Of a stretch of DNA of 64,000 nt, positions 25,474-36,928 are shown in pieces. The stretch spans positions 2,673,501-2,737,500 of the forward strand of contig NC_091971.1 of NCBI RefSeq assembly GCF_036711975.1, written 5' to 3'. Made by a program: the position numbers and the translations under genes. Positions within the stretch are counted from its first letter, which is position 1. Each line of letters starts with the position of its first letter. The DNA comes from Onthophagus taurus. Taxonomy: Eukaryota; Arthropoda; Insecta; Coleoptera; Scarabaeidae. The notes beneath the pieces are model-generated. The model was not told where the DNA came from. It worked only from the letters and a program-made list of their open reading frames with translations, and did no database searches.

Positions 25474-26690
25474 AGCACTAAAAAAAATTTTGGAAATTGT
25501 ACTGATTAAAATTTGAAATTGAGGGAAAGTTGCAACAAATAACAGCTGTGATAAAAAAAGAAAGAAAACACAAATGCTATTTAATAAAATTGATTAATAA
25601 AATTAATTGAAAAAAATTAAAGTGGAAACAAGAAGAAAAAAGCATCACAAGCCTATAATTCTCATTAATATTGTATGTATAGTGTATGTATGATGTATTA
25701 TAGTATTATTTACGATATTAACCAACTTTTTATATTTTATTTATTTTTTAAATATTTCAAAAATGTTTTAATTCTTACTATGTTGCTACATAATGCTTTA
25801 ATTTACCCCTTATAAGTTTATTCTCAATTGATATTATTTAAGAATCTCCCTTTTTTTAATGATTTATGTATTATATTATTTTTGTATAGATTTTTACATT
25901 TATGTATTTCTTTGTACAGAAAACAATATTAACTCATTTTCTATTTCAAATTAAGGACCAAATATTAAACAATTAAAGTAAACAATAATCGGAAATGAGA
26001 ATTTAGTACATCCAGTGATAATGACTTTTCAAAATCTTTCCAAAACGAACAAATCGTAAATTATTATAGTTTAAGTCATCATCTAAGCTCAGTTTTTTTT
26101 TGTCACTATTTATATGAATTTGTTAATTAAATTAATTAATGTGATGTGTCTGTATGTTTGTAGTTGATAAGTAAAAATCTTTTTTGTGTAGAGTTATGTT
26201 GTATTCGATTTTGTGCATATTAGAAGAAAATAATGTAACGTTACCTGCCGATATGCCGATTTTATGCGAACCAAAAGAAAAACTAAATTATACTATAAAA
26301 TTTATAAAGGTCAATTATATTATAGACGAAGGTGTTCAACAAAATATTTCGGAATTCATACATCTTTATCTCAATATTTGAGAGCGAATCTTGTTAGATT
26401 CTAACGTTTCATGTGTTTTGTCCTGTAGTTGTTTACTTTTTGTGAAATGCTCTAAGTACTTAAAATGGAAATGATTAGCGAATTTTGATGTACTTTTTTT
26501 TATAATAAATCATTAATAATAATTAATTAAAAATGTTTTGTTTTGCTTCCTTAATTATAATTTCCAGAAGACTTTGTTCGACTTTAAAACGCTATACTAT
26601 AACTTCACTTTAGATGCAACCATCTTACTTTGTTCCACATAAAATGCAACATGTTTTGCAACAATTTGACATTACAGAAAAACTTTGGTA
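25474..26690 (+). other. Rgl 3' UTR and downstream flank
   Basis: Strongly AT-rich with many AATAAA-type signals (for example near 25580-25600 and 26508), consistent with a long 3' UTR. A 65-codon open frame at 26184 has no recognisable motif and was not called. Around 26700 the words GTCCGTTATAGC resemble the pogo-type terminus near the second satellite array. Confidence 0.5.
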
Positions 26691-26749
26691 TAACTAATAT
26701 AGGGAACGCAGTGTCCGTTATAGCTCAATAAAAATATACAATAATCTAG

Positions 26750-28165
26750 TTCTCTCACTAGAACTAACACTAGATCTAGAACTAGAAACATTCCAATTAG
26801 CCTCTCTTAAGATGGCTGGTAGGTGGTAAGTAGCGCTAGTTAGCATAAAATATCACTATGTTGCATATTTTTATTGAACTAAAACTAGAACTGACACTAG
26901 ACTAGGTCTAGTGTTGGTTCTAGTTTTAATTGTTATGCAGCGCTAGACCAAGAACTAGAATCATTCGGGTTTAGCCGTCTTTAAGAGACGTGCGGCTAAA
27001 CCCAAATGATTTTAGGTCTAGGTCAGTTCTAGTGACAGTGCAAGTGTAAAACTAGAACTAACACTATACCTAGAACTAGAATCATTCGGGTTTAGCCGTC
27101 TTTAGAGACGTGCGGCTAAACCCGAGTGTTTCTAGTTCTAGGTCAGTTCTAGTGACAGTGCAAGTGTAAAACTAGAACTAACACTATACCTAGAACTAGA
27201 ATCATTGGGGTTTAGCCGTCTTTAGAGACGTGCTGCTAAACCCAAATGATTCTAGTTCTCGGTATAGCATTCTACATAATAACAGTGCTAGTGTAAAACT
27301 AGAACTAACACTAGACCTAGAACTAGAAAGTATCGGATTTAGCCGCACGTCTCTAAAGACGGCTAAACCCGAATGTTTCTTGTTCTAGGTCTAGCTTTAG
27401 TTTTAATTGTTATGCAGCACTAGACCAAGAACTAGAATCATTTGGGTTTAGCCGTCTTAAGAGACGTACGGCTAAACCCAAATGTTTCTAGTTCTAATGT
27501 TAATTCTAGTGACAGTGCAAGTATAAAACTAGAACTAACACTATACCTAGAACTAGAATCATTCGGGTTTAGCCGTCTTTAGAGACGTGCGGTTAAACCC
27601 GAATGTTTCTAGTTCTAGGTCAGTTCTAGTGACAGTGCAAGTGTAAAACTAGAACTAACACTATACCTAGAACTAGAATCATTGGGGTTTAGCCGTCTAT
27701 AGAGACGTGCGGCTAAACCCAAATGATTCTAGTTCTAGGTATAGTATCCTACATAATAACAGTGCTAGTGTAAAACTAGAACTAACACTAGACCTAGAAC
27801 TAGAAAGTATCGGATTTAGCCGCACGTCTCTAAAGACGGCTAAACCCGAATGTTTCTTGTTCTAGGTCTAGCTTTAGTTTTAATTGTTATGCAGCACTAG
27901 ACCAAGAACTAGAATCATTTGGGTTTAGCCGTCTTAAGAGACGTACGGCTAAACCCAAATGTTTCTAGTTCTAATGTTAATTCTAGTGACAGTGCAAGTA
28001 TAAAACTAGCTAACACTATACCTAGAACTAGAATCATTCGGGTTTAGCCGTCTTTAGAGACGTGGGGCTAAACCCAAATGATTCTAGATCTATGTATAGT
28101 GTCAGTTCTACATAATAACAATGCTAGTGTAAAACTAGAACTAACACTAGACCTAGAAATATTCC
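26750..28165. repeat. Palindromic satellite array 1
   Basis: Tandem units of about 120-130 bp. Each is itself an inverted repeat: CTAGAACTAGAATCATT.GGGTTTAGCCGTC, a short centre, then ACGTGCGGCTAAACCC.AATG.TTCTAGTTCTAG. Units are separated by TTAGTTCTAGTGACAGTGCA-like spacers. A higher-order period of about 480 bp is visible from the matching segments starting near 27411 and 27893. There is no coding capacity. Confidence 0.92.
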
Positions 28166-28841
28166 TAGCCGTGCGTCTTCAGACCCGAAACTATTGCTAT
28201 CTACAGACATGAATCATATATCAAAATAATCTCAAACTCTTCAAGTTTTTATTTTCATCCTTATTAGGGTTCACAGATATTTGAATGACGAATTTGGTGT
28301 CAACTTAGGAAAATTGTTGACCCGGATAGAGATGTATAGATGCGAAGTACGCTAGCCTCACATCAGTGTCAAATTTAAATCATCCCTTAACAATATGCAT
28401 TAAATATTCTTAAAAATATAAAAACTAGGTGTGTAAAAACGATAGTTTTGAAAATATAGGGTTTAAAAATAAATAAATCTTTTGTTGTATTATTTGATTA
28501 TATTATATAATTGATGTGGATATAAAAGGAATCTTCTTCTAGTTTAAGTTTTCTATTTGTAACATTTATCTTGTACTTTTTCATCTTAGATGGCAGTAAT
28601 ATCGCGTTTTAGGTTAATGTTTATTATTAGCATTAACTAGATATTCTTGTATAAACATGAGAGAAAACAATCTTGTATAACATTAATTTCCCATTAAATC
28701 GTTCATTTTCTTTCTTTATCAAACAGTTAATATTAAAAGAAACATAAAAATATAATAAAAATGTTTAAAATATAATTGATTAAATCACATCATAAAAATT
28801 AAAAAGGAGTAAACTTCTTTTGGATTAAATTTCTTGAAAGT
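28166..28841. other. Intergenic DNA after array 1
   Basis: AT-rich sequence with no recognised gene or transposon end. It begins with a degenerate half-unit of the satellite (to about 28190). Confidence 0.5.
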
Positions 28842-29024
28842 CTAAACCCATGTAGCAGCCCTTCTCTCCCTATTGATTCGGGCAATGTCGTAACGAAACA
28901 ATTGAAGACGCATGTCCAACATGGCCGGCTCCGCCGCCGCCGCGCCATGACCACTACCGCCGCCTCCGCCACTAATCCCGTGCCCCCTTTCAGTGCCAGT
29001 GCATGCTGGGACACCGCGGGTCAA
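28842..29024 (-). other. GC-rich open frame, possible terminal exon or promoter island
   Basis: A sharp GC-rich island in AT-rich DNA. The minus strand reads open through a Gly/Ala-rich stretch (SGGGGGSGHGAAAAEPA) into MLDMRLQLFRYDIARINRER and stops 6 codons later at 28842. A possible acceptor (GTGTCCCAG, minus strand) lies near 29008. Composition and the well-formed tail suggest real coding sequence, perhaps the last exon of an unidentified gene. The same island could instead be a CpG-rich promoter for plus-strand transcription. I do not recognise the protein. Confidence 0.3.
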
Positions 29025-29379
29025 GGATATACAATATATACCGAGCTAACTCCCGTCTGTACACGGTCAATCGTTTCAAAAACCCTAACGATTGTGGTTC
29101 GTTTTTAGCCACAGCCTCGGTACCACGAACAAATAAAAATTCAAAAAATAAATTAAAACAAAAACCAATCGAAAATAACAATTAATTTATCCAAGTCGAC
29201 GAGATCTTGATCACACTATCGAATCGTTCGATTTTAATTAAAGAAAACACAAACGGATCAAACAAGGTGGTTGTTATCTATCGTTATTTTGAGATAGTTG
29301 TTTCGTTTAGTTTTTGGCTTTAATTGTTGGTTGTCAAAATTGAGGTGATTTTTGATGTTGTTTTTTTGGTGATGTTGTG

Positions 29380-29500
29380 ATGTGGGGTTTTTGTGAATCG
29401 GAGATCGCCGAGCAGAGAGGAGGTTTGGCGCCAGTCGAAACATGTTGACCTCGAGGAATGGAGGCGGTGCGATGTTAACATGATAGGGGAAGAGATAAAT
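29380..29500 (+). other. Candidate 5' UTR exon with strong donor
   Basis: A GC-richer stretch containing GAGATCGCCGAGCAGAGAGG ends at a consensus donor, AAT|GTAAGTA (29501). It lies just downstream of the GC-rich island at 28842-29024. It holds only short ORFs starting with ATG, so it would be non-coding. It could be a distal first exon of the downstream dysc gene; no acceptor can be assigned. Confidence 0.25.
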
Positions 29501-30354
29501 GTAAGTATATCCGTTTTTATGTCCATATAAATTCACGTAAATGTTTTTTCGAGATTTATTACACTTTTTGATTTCAAAAAATAAATTAAAAAATGGTTTT
29601 CGTTGAAAAAACACTTAATCAAATAAAGTTACTTTGAAGTCCATTAGAAATTCTTTAAGCTAGTTTCCAGATACATCATGAATTTATAATAAAAAGATAA
29701 ATAAGTAAATACAAAGACATAAAGAGAATGCGGAGAACAGAGATGTAGTTTCTAATTGTTCAGTTTGTCTGTTTTTAGGGTTGGCTCGGAATATTACATA
29801 AAGTATATTTCGTAATTTGCCCAACCCTCACCAAAGTATCCATGAAAGCGGAATGAAATCAAGCGGAATGCAGAATTTTGCTTATTTAAGGCGAATTGAG
29901 GACGAAAATGTTTAAATATTAATATTACAGGAAAACCTTGATATAAAGGGTTAATACGGGGAGGGATGTGTCTGTTATAATCAAAAATCCGTTATAAGGC
30001 CCGTTCGTGACGTCAACGCTGAGTAATAATTAAAATTAGAACTTACACTAGACCTAGAACTAGAAACTAAAATCTGTTAATTACTGATAAAGCTCAAATT
30101 ATATGAAAAGAGTTTCTAGTACATTCTGAATAGCTGAAACATATTAGATTAGTACAGATTACTGTTTGACTCTCTAATGAAACTATTCTTCTGGTTCGTT
30201 GTAATTACTGAGATTATCGGAAAATGTAGCCATTCATGCAGTGTTCTAATTTCTTTTAGCTGTAGAAATTAAAGTCGGCAAAATCATCATGAATAGTTAC
30301 ACTGTTAAGTAACGCGTTTATCAAAATGAGTTAAATGAAATTAATTTTATATAT
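29501..30354. repeat. Remnants of a pogo-like end and a satellite half-unit
   Basis: CAGGAAAACCTTGATATAAA at about 29929 resembles a pogo/Tigger-type terminus. It is followed by GGGATGTGTCTGTTATAATC, as near the array 2 ends. At 30025-30070 is an isolated fragment of the palindromic satellite (TTACACTAGACCTAGAACTA). The rest is plain AT-rich DNA. Confidence 0.5.
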
Positions 30355-30756
30355 ATTACATAATGTTTACACATTGTCTTGTCAATGCATACATTAACTA
30401 ATTTATCTAGTTAATGTGTACATAAAATACGAAATGTAAACTTTTACTAGTTGATGTATACAATTACTAATGACGCCCAGTTAAAGCTTAAAGTACGTTT
30501 ACTAGTATATTACATAACGAAACCCACCCAACCCAACCCAACCCAAAAAATGGTTACTACTATACTTACTGCTTGCATTCCATTAAAAAAATTATACCGT
30601 AAATTTTCTTTGTTATAACATTTACTAACATCTATTAGCAAATGCATACACTGCCTAGTTTATGTACACATCCACTAGTAAATGTATACACTTTATGACT
30701 GATAAATACTTTCACTAAAACGTTACGTTAATGTATACATTGGCTGATGTGTACAG
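30355..30756. repeat. Degenerate short repeats (TTAATGTATACA type)
   Basis: Many imperfect copies of a roughly 30-bp motif built on CTAGTTAATGTGTACA / AAATGTATACACT. The series continues past the palindromic MITE (31402-31436), so the MITE inserted into it. Confidence 0.6.
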
Positions 30757-31401
30757 GGTGTCCAAATTTCGATGGGTTTGCAGGGTATCTCAGTTATTAT
30801 GAAAGATAGAAAGTTGCGGCTTTCGCGAACCTGAGCTGCTTTTTTGTGAAACTTACAATGGCGCAAACCAAATTTTCATAGTCCTCTTCGTTTTTGATAT
30901 AAAGCGAGTGTTTGAAATTTGCGATTTTCAGACACCTCCTGTATCTCGGCTATCCGGAAACTCAGTAAAAAACTAAAAACGGGTTCTAATAGATTTTTTC
31001 ACATGGAATCCAATGGTGCACGTAGAATTTTCTAGTCATCACGGTGTTTGAGTTATAAACACAACTCAAATACTGAATACTCAACTTCTAAAATACTTAA
31101 GTGTTTATAACTCAAAAACCGTGATGATTAGAAAAATTCTACGTGCACCATTGGATTCTACGTGAAAAAATCTATTAGAACCTGTTTTTACATTTCCGGG
31201 TAGCCGAGATACAGGGATTTCTGAAAATCGTAAATTTTGAAACACTCCCGTATATCAAAAACGAAAAGGGCTATGAAAATTTGGTTTGCGCCATTGTAAG
31301 TTTCACAAAAAAGTAGCTCAGGTTCGCGAAAGTCGCAACTTTCTATCCTTCATAATAACTGAGATACCCTGCAAACCCATCGAAATTTGGACACCCTGTA
31401 C
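30757..31401. mobile_element. Palindromic MITE with about 300-bp arms
   Basis: The two halves are near-perfect inverted copies, from ACAGGGTGTCCAAATTTCGA at the left to the inverted copy ending GGACACCCTGTA at the right. The centre is near 31080. The terminus CAGGGTGTCC and flanking TA on both sides indicate a Tc1/mariner-type target duplication. No ORF. The structure would form a long hairpin. Confidence 0.88.
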
Positions 31402-31463
31402 ATTGACTGGATAATGTGTACATTAACTGAAATGCACGCTTTACCTGAGCAATATTGATCTGA

Positions 31464-34400
31464 CAAGGGAAGTGTCACAACTGTGTCTCACCGATTTCGA
31501 TGCAATTTGGTACAGTCATAGAATGGGCCAAAATAAGGTTCGCACATTTTTTTATACGTGCGGTAAAAGCCCCTGGGGCGAGTTATAGGGGTTGAAAGTT
31601 TGGAGAAAAAGTACGTTTTCACTTATATTTTGAAAACGAAAAGTGCTATCAAAATTTGGTAAATTGTAACTGATATTCATTTTAAAAGAGCTTTCTTTTG
31701 ATGTGTCACACATATAGCAGAGGGTTAAAAAGGGCGAACTACCCCTATTTTTTTGGAATTATTTAAAAACCACCCTATCGATTTTGGCGGCATTAAGTAT
31801 ACTTCTAGTGCGTTCAAAAATATTAGTTAAGGGTTTTTTCCCATTCGCCCTAGATCAACCCCAGCGAAGTTACGGGGGTTAACATGTAAGCACTTTTCGT
31901 AAGAATGATGTGATAAAATTGTCAGGTATTTTGAAAATACTTTAAACAAAACCGTAAATTAGTCGCACAATAAAATGTTTAGTGTAAAATAAGGCATAAT
32001 ACACCATATAGGGGTTGTTGGGGTTATCCACCCCCTTAAAAATTAATTCTATCCCGGGCGTTATTTGTCGATTACGGCGAAATTTGGTACTGTGTTTGTT
32101 TTATATTTGAAGTAAAAATTTTTGAAAATGGTTATAAGGGTTACAAATTAGGGGTAGTTTTTTGTTTATACCTCGAAGATGAAAACTGCCATCGTAACTG
32201 TGGTATTGTTTTTTAAAAATCTATCTATCGATGTTCCACGAGGTAAACTACCCTCATTTTCTTTAAATAATAAATATAAAACTACTAGATAAATAAGATA
32301 TTTTATTTATTTATGAGTTAAAAAGCAACTGACAAAAAAAATAGTTCAATATACCAAAGAAGTTTATTCTACATTACTAATTGACGTTTTTTATGTATTA
32401 TATTAATTTTCAATATTAAATTTATTTTTATTCTACGTAGTGTTGGCAAAAATGAAAGTCGTGGAAAAAATGTTTTAAACATAAGGATTTTTTACACCAT
32501 GCACATGTTATGACCGCTATATCCCCACAGATATCACACGTTGGCTTCTCACTCGAAAAGCAAACTTCCACGGGATTTTCAAAATGGTCTGGTCTCTCCT
32601 CTATATAGCCACTTGCAAACCATGCGTATTTAAAAACATTTATAAACCGAGGGGAAGCCAACTGGTTATGCGTCAACGATTGCAATTTTAATATGTTATC
32701 CCTCTGATGTAAATTGACATCATACTGGTAAAGAATAATCTGATCAGAGAATCTTCTAATAAAATTTTTCCATATTCTGAAACCAAATACATCTAGGGGC
32801 TGTATTTGACCTGTTGTCCCTGCAGGTATAGATAAATGTTTAAAATTAGTACCTGATGGAGTTATTTCACTAATAACTTCAGGACAATGGCCACTCCAAG
32901 AATCTAATAATAATAATGATTTAGAACCAGTATTTGGAAAATATACATTTTGGAGCCAATTTTTCATGTGTTCTGAAGTTAACTTTCCAGATTTTGATGC
33001 CAAAACGTATATATTGTCTGCTTTAAACATTGTATTTGCTACCCTCGGTCCAAAGCTGCCAGAGGGTTCTTTTAAAACAATAAAAAGTGGAGAAAGAAGT
33101 TTCCCATCAGCAGATATTACGGGTTGAATTGTGTAACTGTGCGTTGTAGATGACACCGACTGGACCACACTTTCTACGGTTTTAACTCCTAAATCGCTTA
33201 ATGTTCTTCCCGAATGGAATTCCAAGTTAAAACCGCTCTGATCCGAATTGTAGGTGTTTTCAGGTCCATATATTTGGATTTGTAGCTTTGCCTCTTTAAC
33301 GAAATCTTTTGCTAAAGTTTTTACTCGATCAACATTTCCAATTTGTTTTTGGGATAGAAATTTTGTTATTTTTCGGCTTACTAACCGATTTGCTTTCTTA
33401 AAACGTTGCACCCAGCTATGAGATGCTTTGAACAGTTGAGGAGATAAATTCTTTTCATTTCTAGCTTGTATAGCCCATCTGCGTATATCAATATCATGTA
33501 GTGGCAATTTATTATCTACGGCGGCTCTCGCTTGATTAATTACAAATTCGGTAATTTCTGCTAATTTTTCTTTGTATGTCCCTCTTTCTTCAATATATTT
33601 AGACCATCTGTGCAATTGGGTCTTTGACGTTACTTTTCGGTATTTGTTTTTTACGGTTTCTAGTTTCAAATAACCTTTCTTCCCACTTGTCCAGTAATTT
33701 ACCGCCTCTAATTTGTACTCGTAGTCGATGTCATCCTTCAATGGACAATGAGCATCAGTATCTTCTACAAACCTGTCAGTTGTATCCTGGTCTTCAATAA
33801 TTTGCTGACCGTCATTGATGCCATTGGATGAATCGAAAATTAATACAGTTTCGTCTTCAATTTGCATATTGTAGTCTTCCATACTTTCCATTAAAATACG
33901 CTGTATATTTTCTTTTAAACTAACTTCTGCTTCATTTACAGGAGTCTGGGGAATATTCATAACAGTAAAAACTGTCATTAGCAAATTTAAAACGTTTATT
34001 GGGTTTATTGTAACCATTGCTTCTGTCAGTTGCTCTGAAACTAAAATCTACCCACTGGGCACACGTTCTTTTATACTAGAAAAAACTATTTTGAGAAATG
34101 ACCTTTAGCAAGCGGCACTAAAAAAACAAATATTGTGCCAAAATTTTTTTGGTAGGTGTATTTTTGGCAACATTATGTAGAATAAAAATAAACTAATAAA
34201 CTATATAAAACAAACACAGTACCAAATTTCGCCGTAATCAACAAGTAATGCCCGGGATAGAATTAATTTTTAAGGGGGTGGTTAACCCCAACCACCCCTA
34301 AATGGTGTATTATGCCTTATTTTACATTAAACATTTTATTGTGCGACTAATTTACGGTTTTGTTAAAGTATTTTCAAAATACCTGACAATTTTATCACAT

Positions 34401-34844
34401 CATTCTTACGAAAAGTGGTTACATGTTAACCCCCGTAACTTCGCTGGGGATGATCTAGAGCGAATGGGAAAAAACCCTTAACTAATATTTTTGAACGTGC
34501 TGGAAGTATATTTAATGCCGCCAAAATCGATAGGGTGGTTTTTAAATAATTCCAAAAAAATAGGGGTAGTTCGCCCTTCTTAACCCTCTGGTATATGTGT
34601 GATACATCAAAAGAAAGCTCTTTTAAAATGAATATCAGTTACAATTTACCAAATTTTGATAGCACTTTTCATTTTTAAAATATAAGTGAAAACGTACTTT
34701 TTCTCCAAACTTTCAACCCCTATAACTCGCCCCAGGGGCTTTTACCGCACGTATAAAAAAATGTACGAACCTTATTTTGGCCCATTCTATGACTGTACCA
34801 AATTGCATCGAAATCGGTGAGACACAGTTGTGACACTTCCCTTG
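31464..34844 (-). mobile_element. Tc5/pogo-like DNA transposon with long inverted ends, apparently complete
   Basis: The left arm (31464 to about 32108) and right arm (about 34200-34844) are inverted copies of about 640 bp with the tip CAAGGGAAGTGTCACAACTG. Both flanks carry TGA (31461-31463 and 34845-34847), so the target was CTGAG. That fits the CTNAG target and TNA duplication known for nematode Tc4/Tc5. The 3.4-kb element encloses one intact transposase ORF on the minus strand. It sits at the broken end of an older mariner copy. Confidence 0.88.
32428..34017 (-). CDS. Tc5/pogo-type (DDE_1) transposase
   Basis: Uninterrupted 529-residue frame. The N-terminal third has a CENP-B/Tc5-like helix-turn-helix region (LFKASHSWVQRFKKANRLVS, about 195-215) for binding the inverted ends. 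The catalytic core has D259 (YNSDQSGF), D372 (LLLDSWSGHC) and D409 (IQPLDVFGFRIWKNF), a DD36D spacing. The C-terminus carries a cysteine cluster (CDICGD...CAWCKKSLCLKH, about 493-515) that could bind zinc. No stop or frameshift is present, so the gene could still be active. The start codon at 34017 was taken as the first ATG; a downstream ATG is possible. Confidence 0.88.
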   Translation of the reverse strand: MVTINPINVLNLLMTVFTVMNIPQTPVNEAEVSLKENIQRILMESMEDYNMQIEDETVLIFDSSNGINDGQQIIEDQDTTDRFVEDTDAHCPLKDDIDYEYKLEAVNYWTSGKKGYLKLETVKNKYRKVTSKTQLHRWSKYIEERGTYKEKLAEITEFVINQARAAVDNKLPLHDIDIRRWAIQARNEKNLSPQLFKASHSWVQRFKKANRLVSRKITKFLSQKQIGNVDRVKTLAKDFVKEAKLQIQIYGPENTYNSDQSGFNLEFHSGRTLSDLGVKTVESVVQSVSSTTHSYTIQPVISADGKLLSPLFIVLKEPSGSFGPRVANTMFKADNIYVLASKSGKLTSEHMKNWLQNVYFPNTGSKSLLLLDSWSGHCPEVISEITPSGTNFKHLSIPAGTTGQIQPLDVFGFRIWKNFIRRFSDQIILYQYDVNLHQRDNILKLQSLTHNQLASPRFINVFKYAWFASGYIEERPDHFENPVEVCFSSEKPTCDICGDIAVITCAWCKKSLCLKHFFHDFHFCQHYVE

Positions 34845-34854
34845 TGAGCAAATA

Positions 34855-35420
34855 AGTAGTAATCGGACTTAGCCAAGTCTGATGAATGACACGAAAGTAT
34901 TTCCCAACTAAACATCTAAATCGTTTCATGGACCAGTTTTGCTGTGAGTGATGCTGCATTCTCATGAAGAAAAATCATTTTGTGTTGCTTATTATGGTCG
35001 CTTTTGACGCAAAATTTTATTCAAATGGATCATTTGTTGTCGGTAGTGTTTAGTATTAAGGGTTTTGCCAGATTTTAACAGTTTATAATAGATCACACCC
35101 TGCTCATTCCACCAAATACTAAGCAGTATCTTTAATCCATAGCGATTTGGCTTTGCAGTCAATGGAGTTACCCATGATCTCTTTCTTTCGTACCTGGCAA
35201 ACAACATTTCGTTGGTGGTCAACAATATTAAATGAGTGTTAAGTAGATTTTCTTTTTCTACGACTGAGTCTAAGAATACATCGTTATTCACCCCGATGTT
35301 AAATAATTGAATAGAGCTAAACCAAACAGGAACCATGTTCTGTGCTGCTTGACCATCGTTTTTTGATATGGCCCTTAAATTTGTTCGTATTTAAAATTTT
35401 ACATTTCGCCATTTTTAACT
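34855..35420 (-). pseudogene. Mariner transposase fragment 1
   Basis: The minus strand reads ARYERKRSWVTPLTAKPNRYG, then LLSIWWNEQGVIYYKLL and KHYRQQMIHLNKILRQKRP. After a frameshift it continues HKMIFLHENAA and SDYYLF. These are mariner (DD34D) landmarks. A stop, frameshifts and a missing N-terminus and C-terminus make it a pseudogene. The Tc5-like element begins just beyond its broken end. Confidence 0.85.
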
Positions 35421-36100
35421 ACTATTAATATTTTCTAAAAAATCAACGTTTGTAGTTTAGTAACGTTATTCAAATACACACTGTATAAATGTTAATGAAA
35501 TTTTACTGATTACGCATTAATGAAATTCGTACATCATATACTGCGAAAGCGGATTGTGTGATTTCGGATTAATTCAGCAGCTGGAATGCCTCTTCAGATG
35601 TACTATAATAAACCTACGTTATGCAGATAGAGAACCGGATAATCTGAATTACAAATGCTTCGCCGTCCATTCGTCATTTTAGGAAATTCAAACACAAAAT
35701 CGAAAGCATCAAAAATAATGTAATATTTTAAATGTTTAAATAGTCTTTTCATTTCGATAAAATGGAACATCAAAGATGTGAAAAAACGATGACACGAACG
35801 TCAATGCACACGTGCGTTTGTAAACTAGTCAGTGATGTGGAATTGATTTCAATTGCAAATTAAACCTCGATTCGGGTGACAGTTCGACACAGCTTTTACA
35901 TGTGTTTTCAAAATTTTAACTACATAAAGAGTTAAAAAAATCGTTCACAGTTCGCTGTTTTGAAATTCAATATCATAAAAACTTGTATTCTTAATAAATT
36001 ATCTTAGTCCGTCTTGGAAACGTTTTCGTTATTTCACCAGTAAAATAATGGAAAATTTACCACAAACGTCGATTTTGCGAGGCAGAACTGAGACAGCATG
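35421..36100. other. Intergenic DNA
   Basis: No gene or repeat boundary was recognised in this stretch between the mariner fragment and the possible myosin-like relic. Confidence 0.4.
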
Positions 36101-36109
36101 CACGTTTTG

Positions 36110-36205
36110 TACGGTATTGACCCATATACAATAACGAAATACCACCGGAGTAACTGTGGAAGAAAGGCTGGGGAAATGCCACCGCACGTGTTTGCTCACA
36201 CGTAA
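36110..36205 (+). pseudogene. Possible decayed myosin motor-domain fragment
   Basis: One open stretch ends in RKAGEMPPHVFAHT and stops. It resembles the myosin head segment just before the P-loop, where family members read VNPY...IY..I..Y....R..EMPPHVFA.AD. The match includes DPY and TKYHR in the right order with a few residues missing between. The following ADNAY-type sequence is lost. A chance match of this length seems unlikely but cannot be excluded without a search. Confidence 0.35.
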
Positions 36206-36465
36206 CATTATGCTACATAACAATAATGAGTTTGGGTATTGTGTTTCTTTAGATAAAAGAATGTTTTCTTAATATGTAATCACGCTGTAATATAATATTA
36301 TAAATTAGAATACAGAATTTTCTTGAACAACGTTATTATAACTTTTTAAAAGAATGTGGATGTAGAAAAGGAAGTTAAAGGATAAGGCATACATAATGTT
36401 AATTAGAAGCATATTCCTATTAATCAATCTAACTAATTGAAGATAATAGATGTGTCATAAAATTA

Positions 36466-36928
36466 CTACCCAGAAAATTGGTAAACCTGGTATAAACCAG
36501 GAGGGACATGATGGACAAAATGACCTTGTTTGAGGTTGGTTGAATATGAGGTTGTTTTGACAACGCTTATAATTTTAGCTAGAATTGATGCGTGTAAGAA
36601 AGAAAACCAGCTTTTGAATACCATCCTCAACACGGTCATTTTGACGCTCATGGTCAAGGCGCTGACCACCCAAATGCAGGAATACGTGGTAGTCACTTTG
36701 CACTAGATTAGAGCTGTACGAAGTGTGTTCAAATTGTTCCCAGCCTATGTAAATGATCCTATCAACTCTTAAGTACCGCTCTAGGAAAGTCAAAGAACTG
36801 AATAAACGTTTGCTTTTGTGCTCCTCAGTCAGCATTTTCGGTACCCAGCGTGAGCATAACTTTCGATAATTTAAACGTTCTATCACAATTGCATAAAGCA
36901 CACTTCTTGATACTTGAGGAAAGCTCAT
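36466..36928 (-). pseudogene. Mariner transposase fragment 2
   Basis: Minus strand: PQVSRSVLYAIVIERLNYRK, then LCSRWVPKMLTEEHKSKRL, then after an internal deletion GWEQFEH, SDYHVF, LGGQR and EDGIQKLV. These are in mariner order, but the catalytic middle is deleted. It differs from fragment 1, so it is a separate insertion. Confidence 0.85.

Noticed and set aside
26184..26381. 65-codon frame downstream of Rgl
   Set aside because: Lies in the probable 3' UTR, has AT-driven composition, and has no motif.
26750..28165. CRISPR-like array, because repeats are regular and palindromic
   Set aside because: Spacers are themselves repeated sequence rather than unique, units are over 100 bp, and the host is a eukaryote. 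It is a satellite.
31464..31560. Continuation of mariner fragment 1 on the far side of the Tc5-like element
   Set aside because: The sequence left of 31464 does not read as mariner after removing the insertion, so the mariner seems to have been truncated already.
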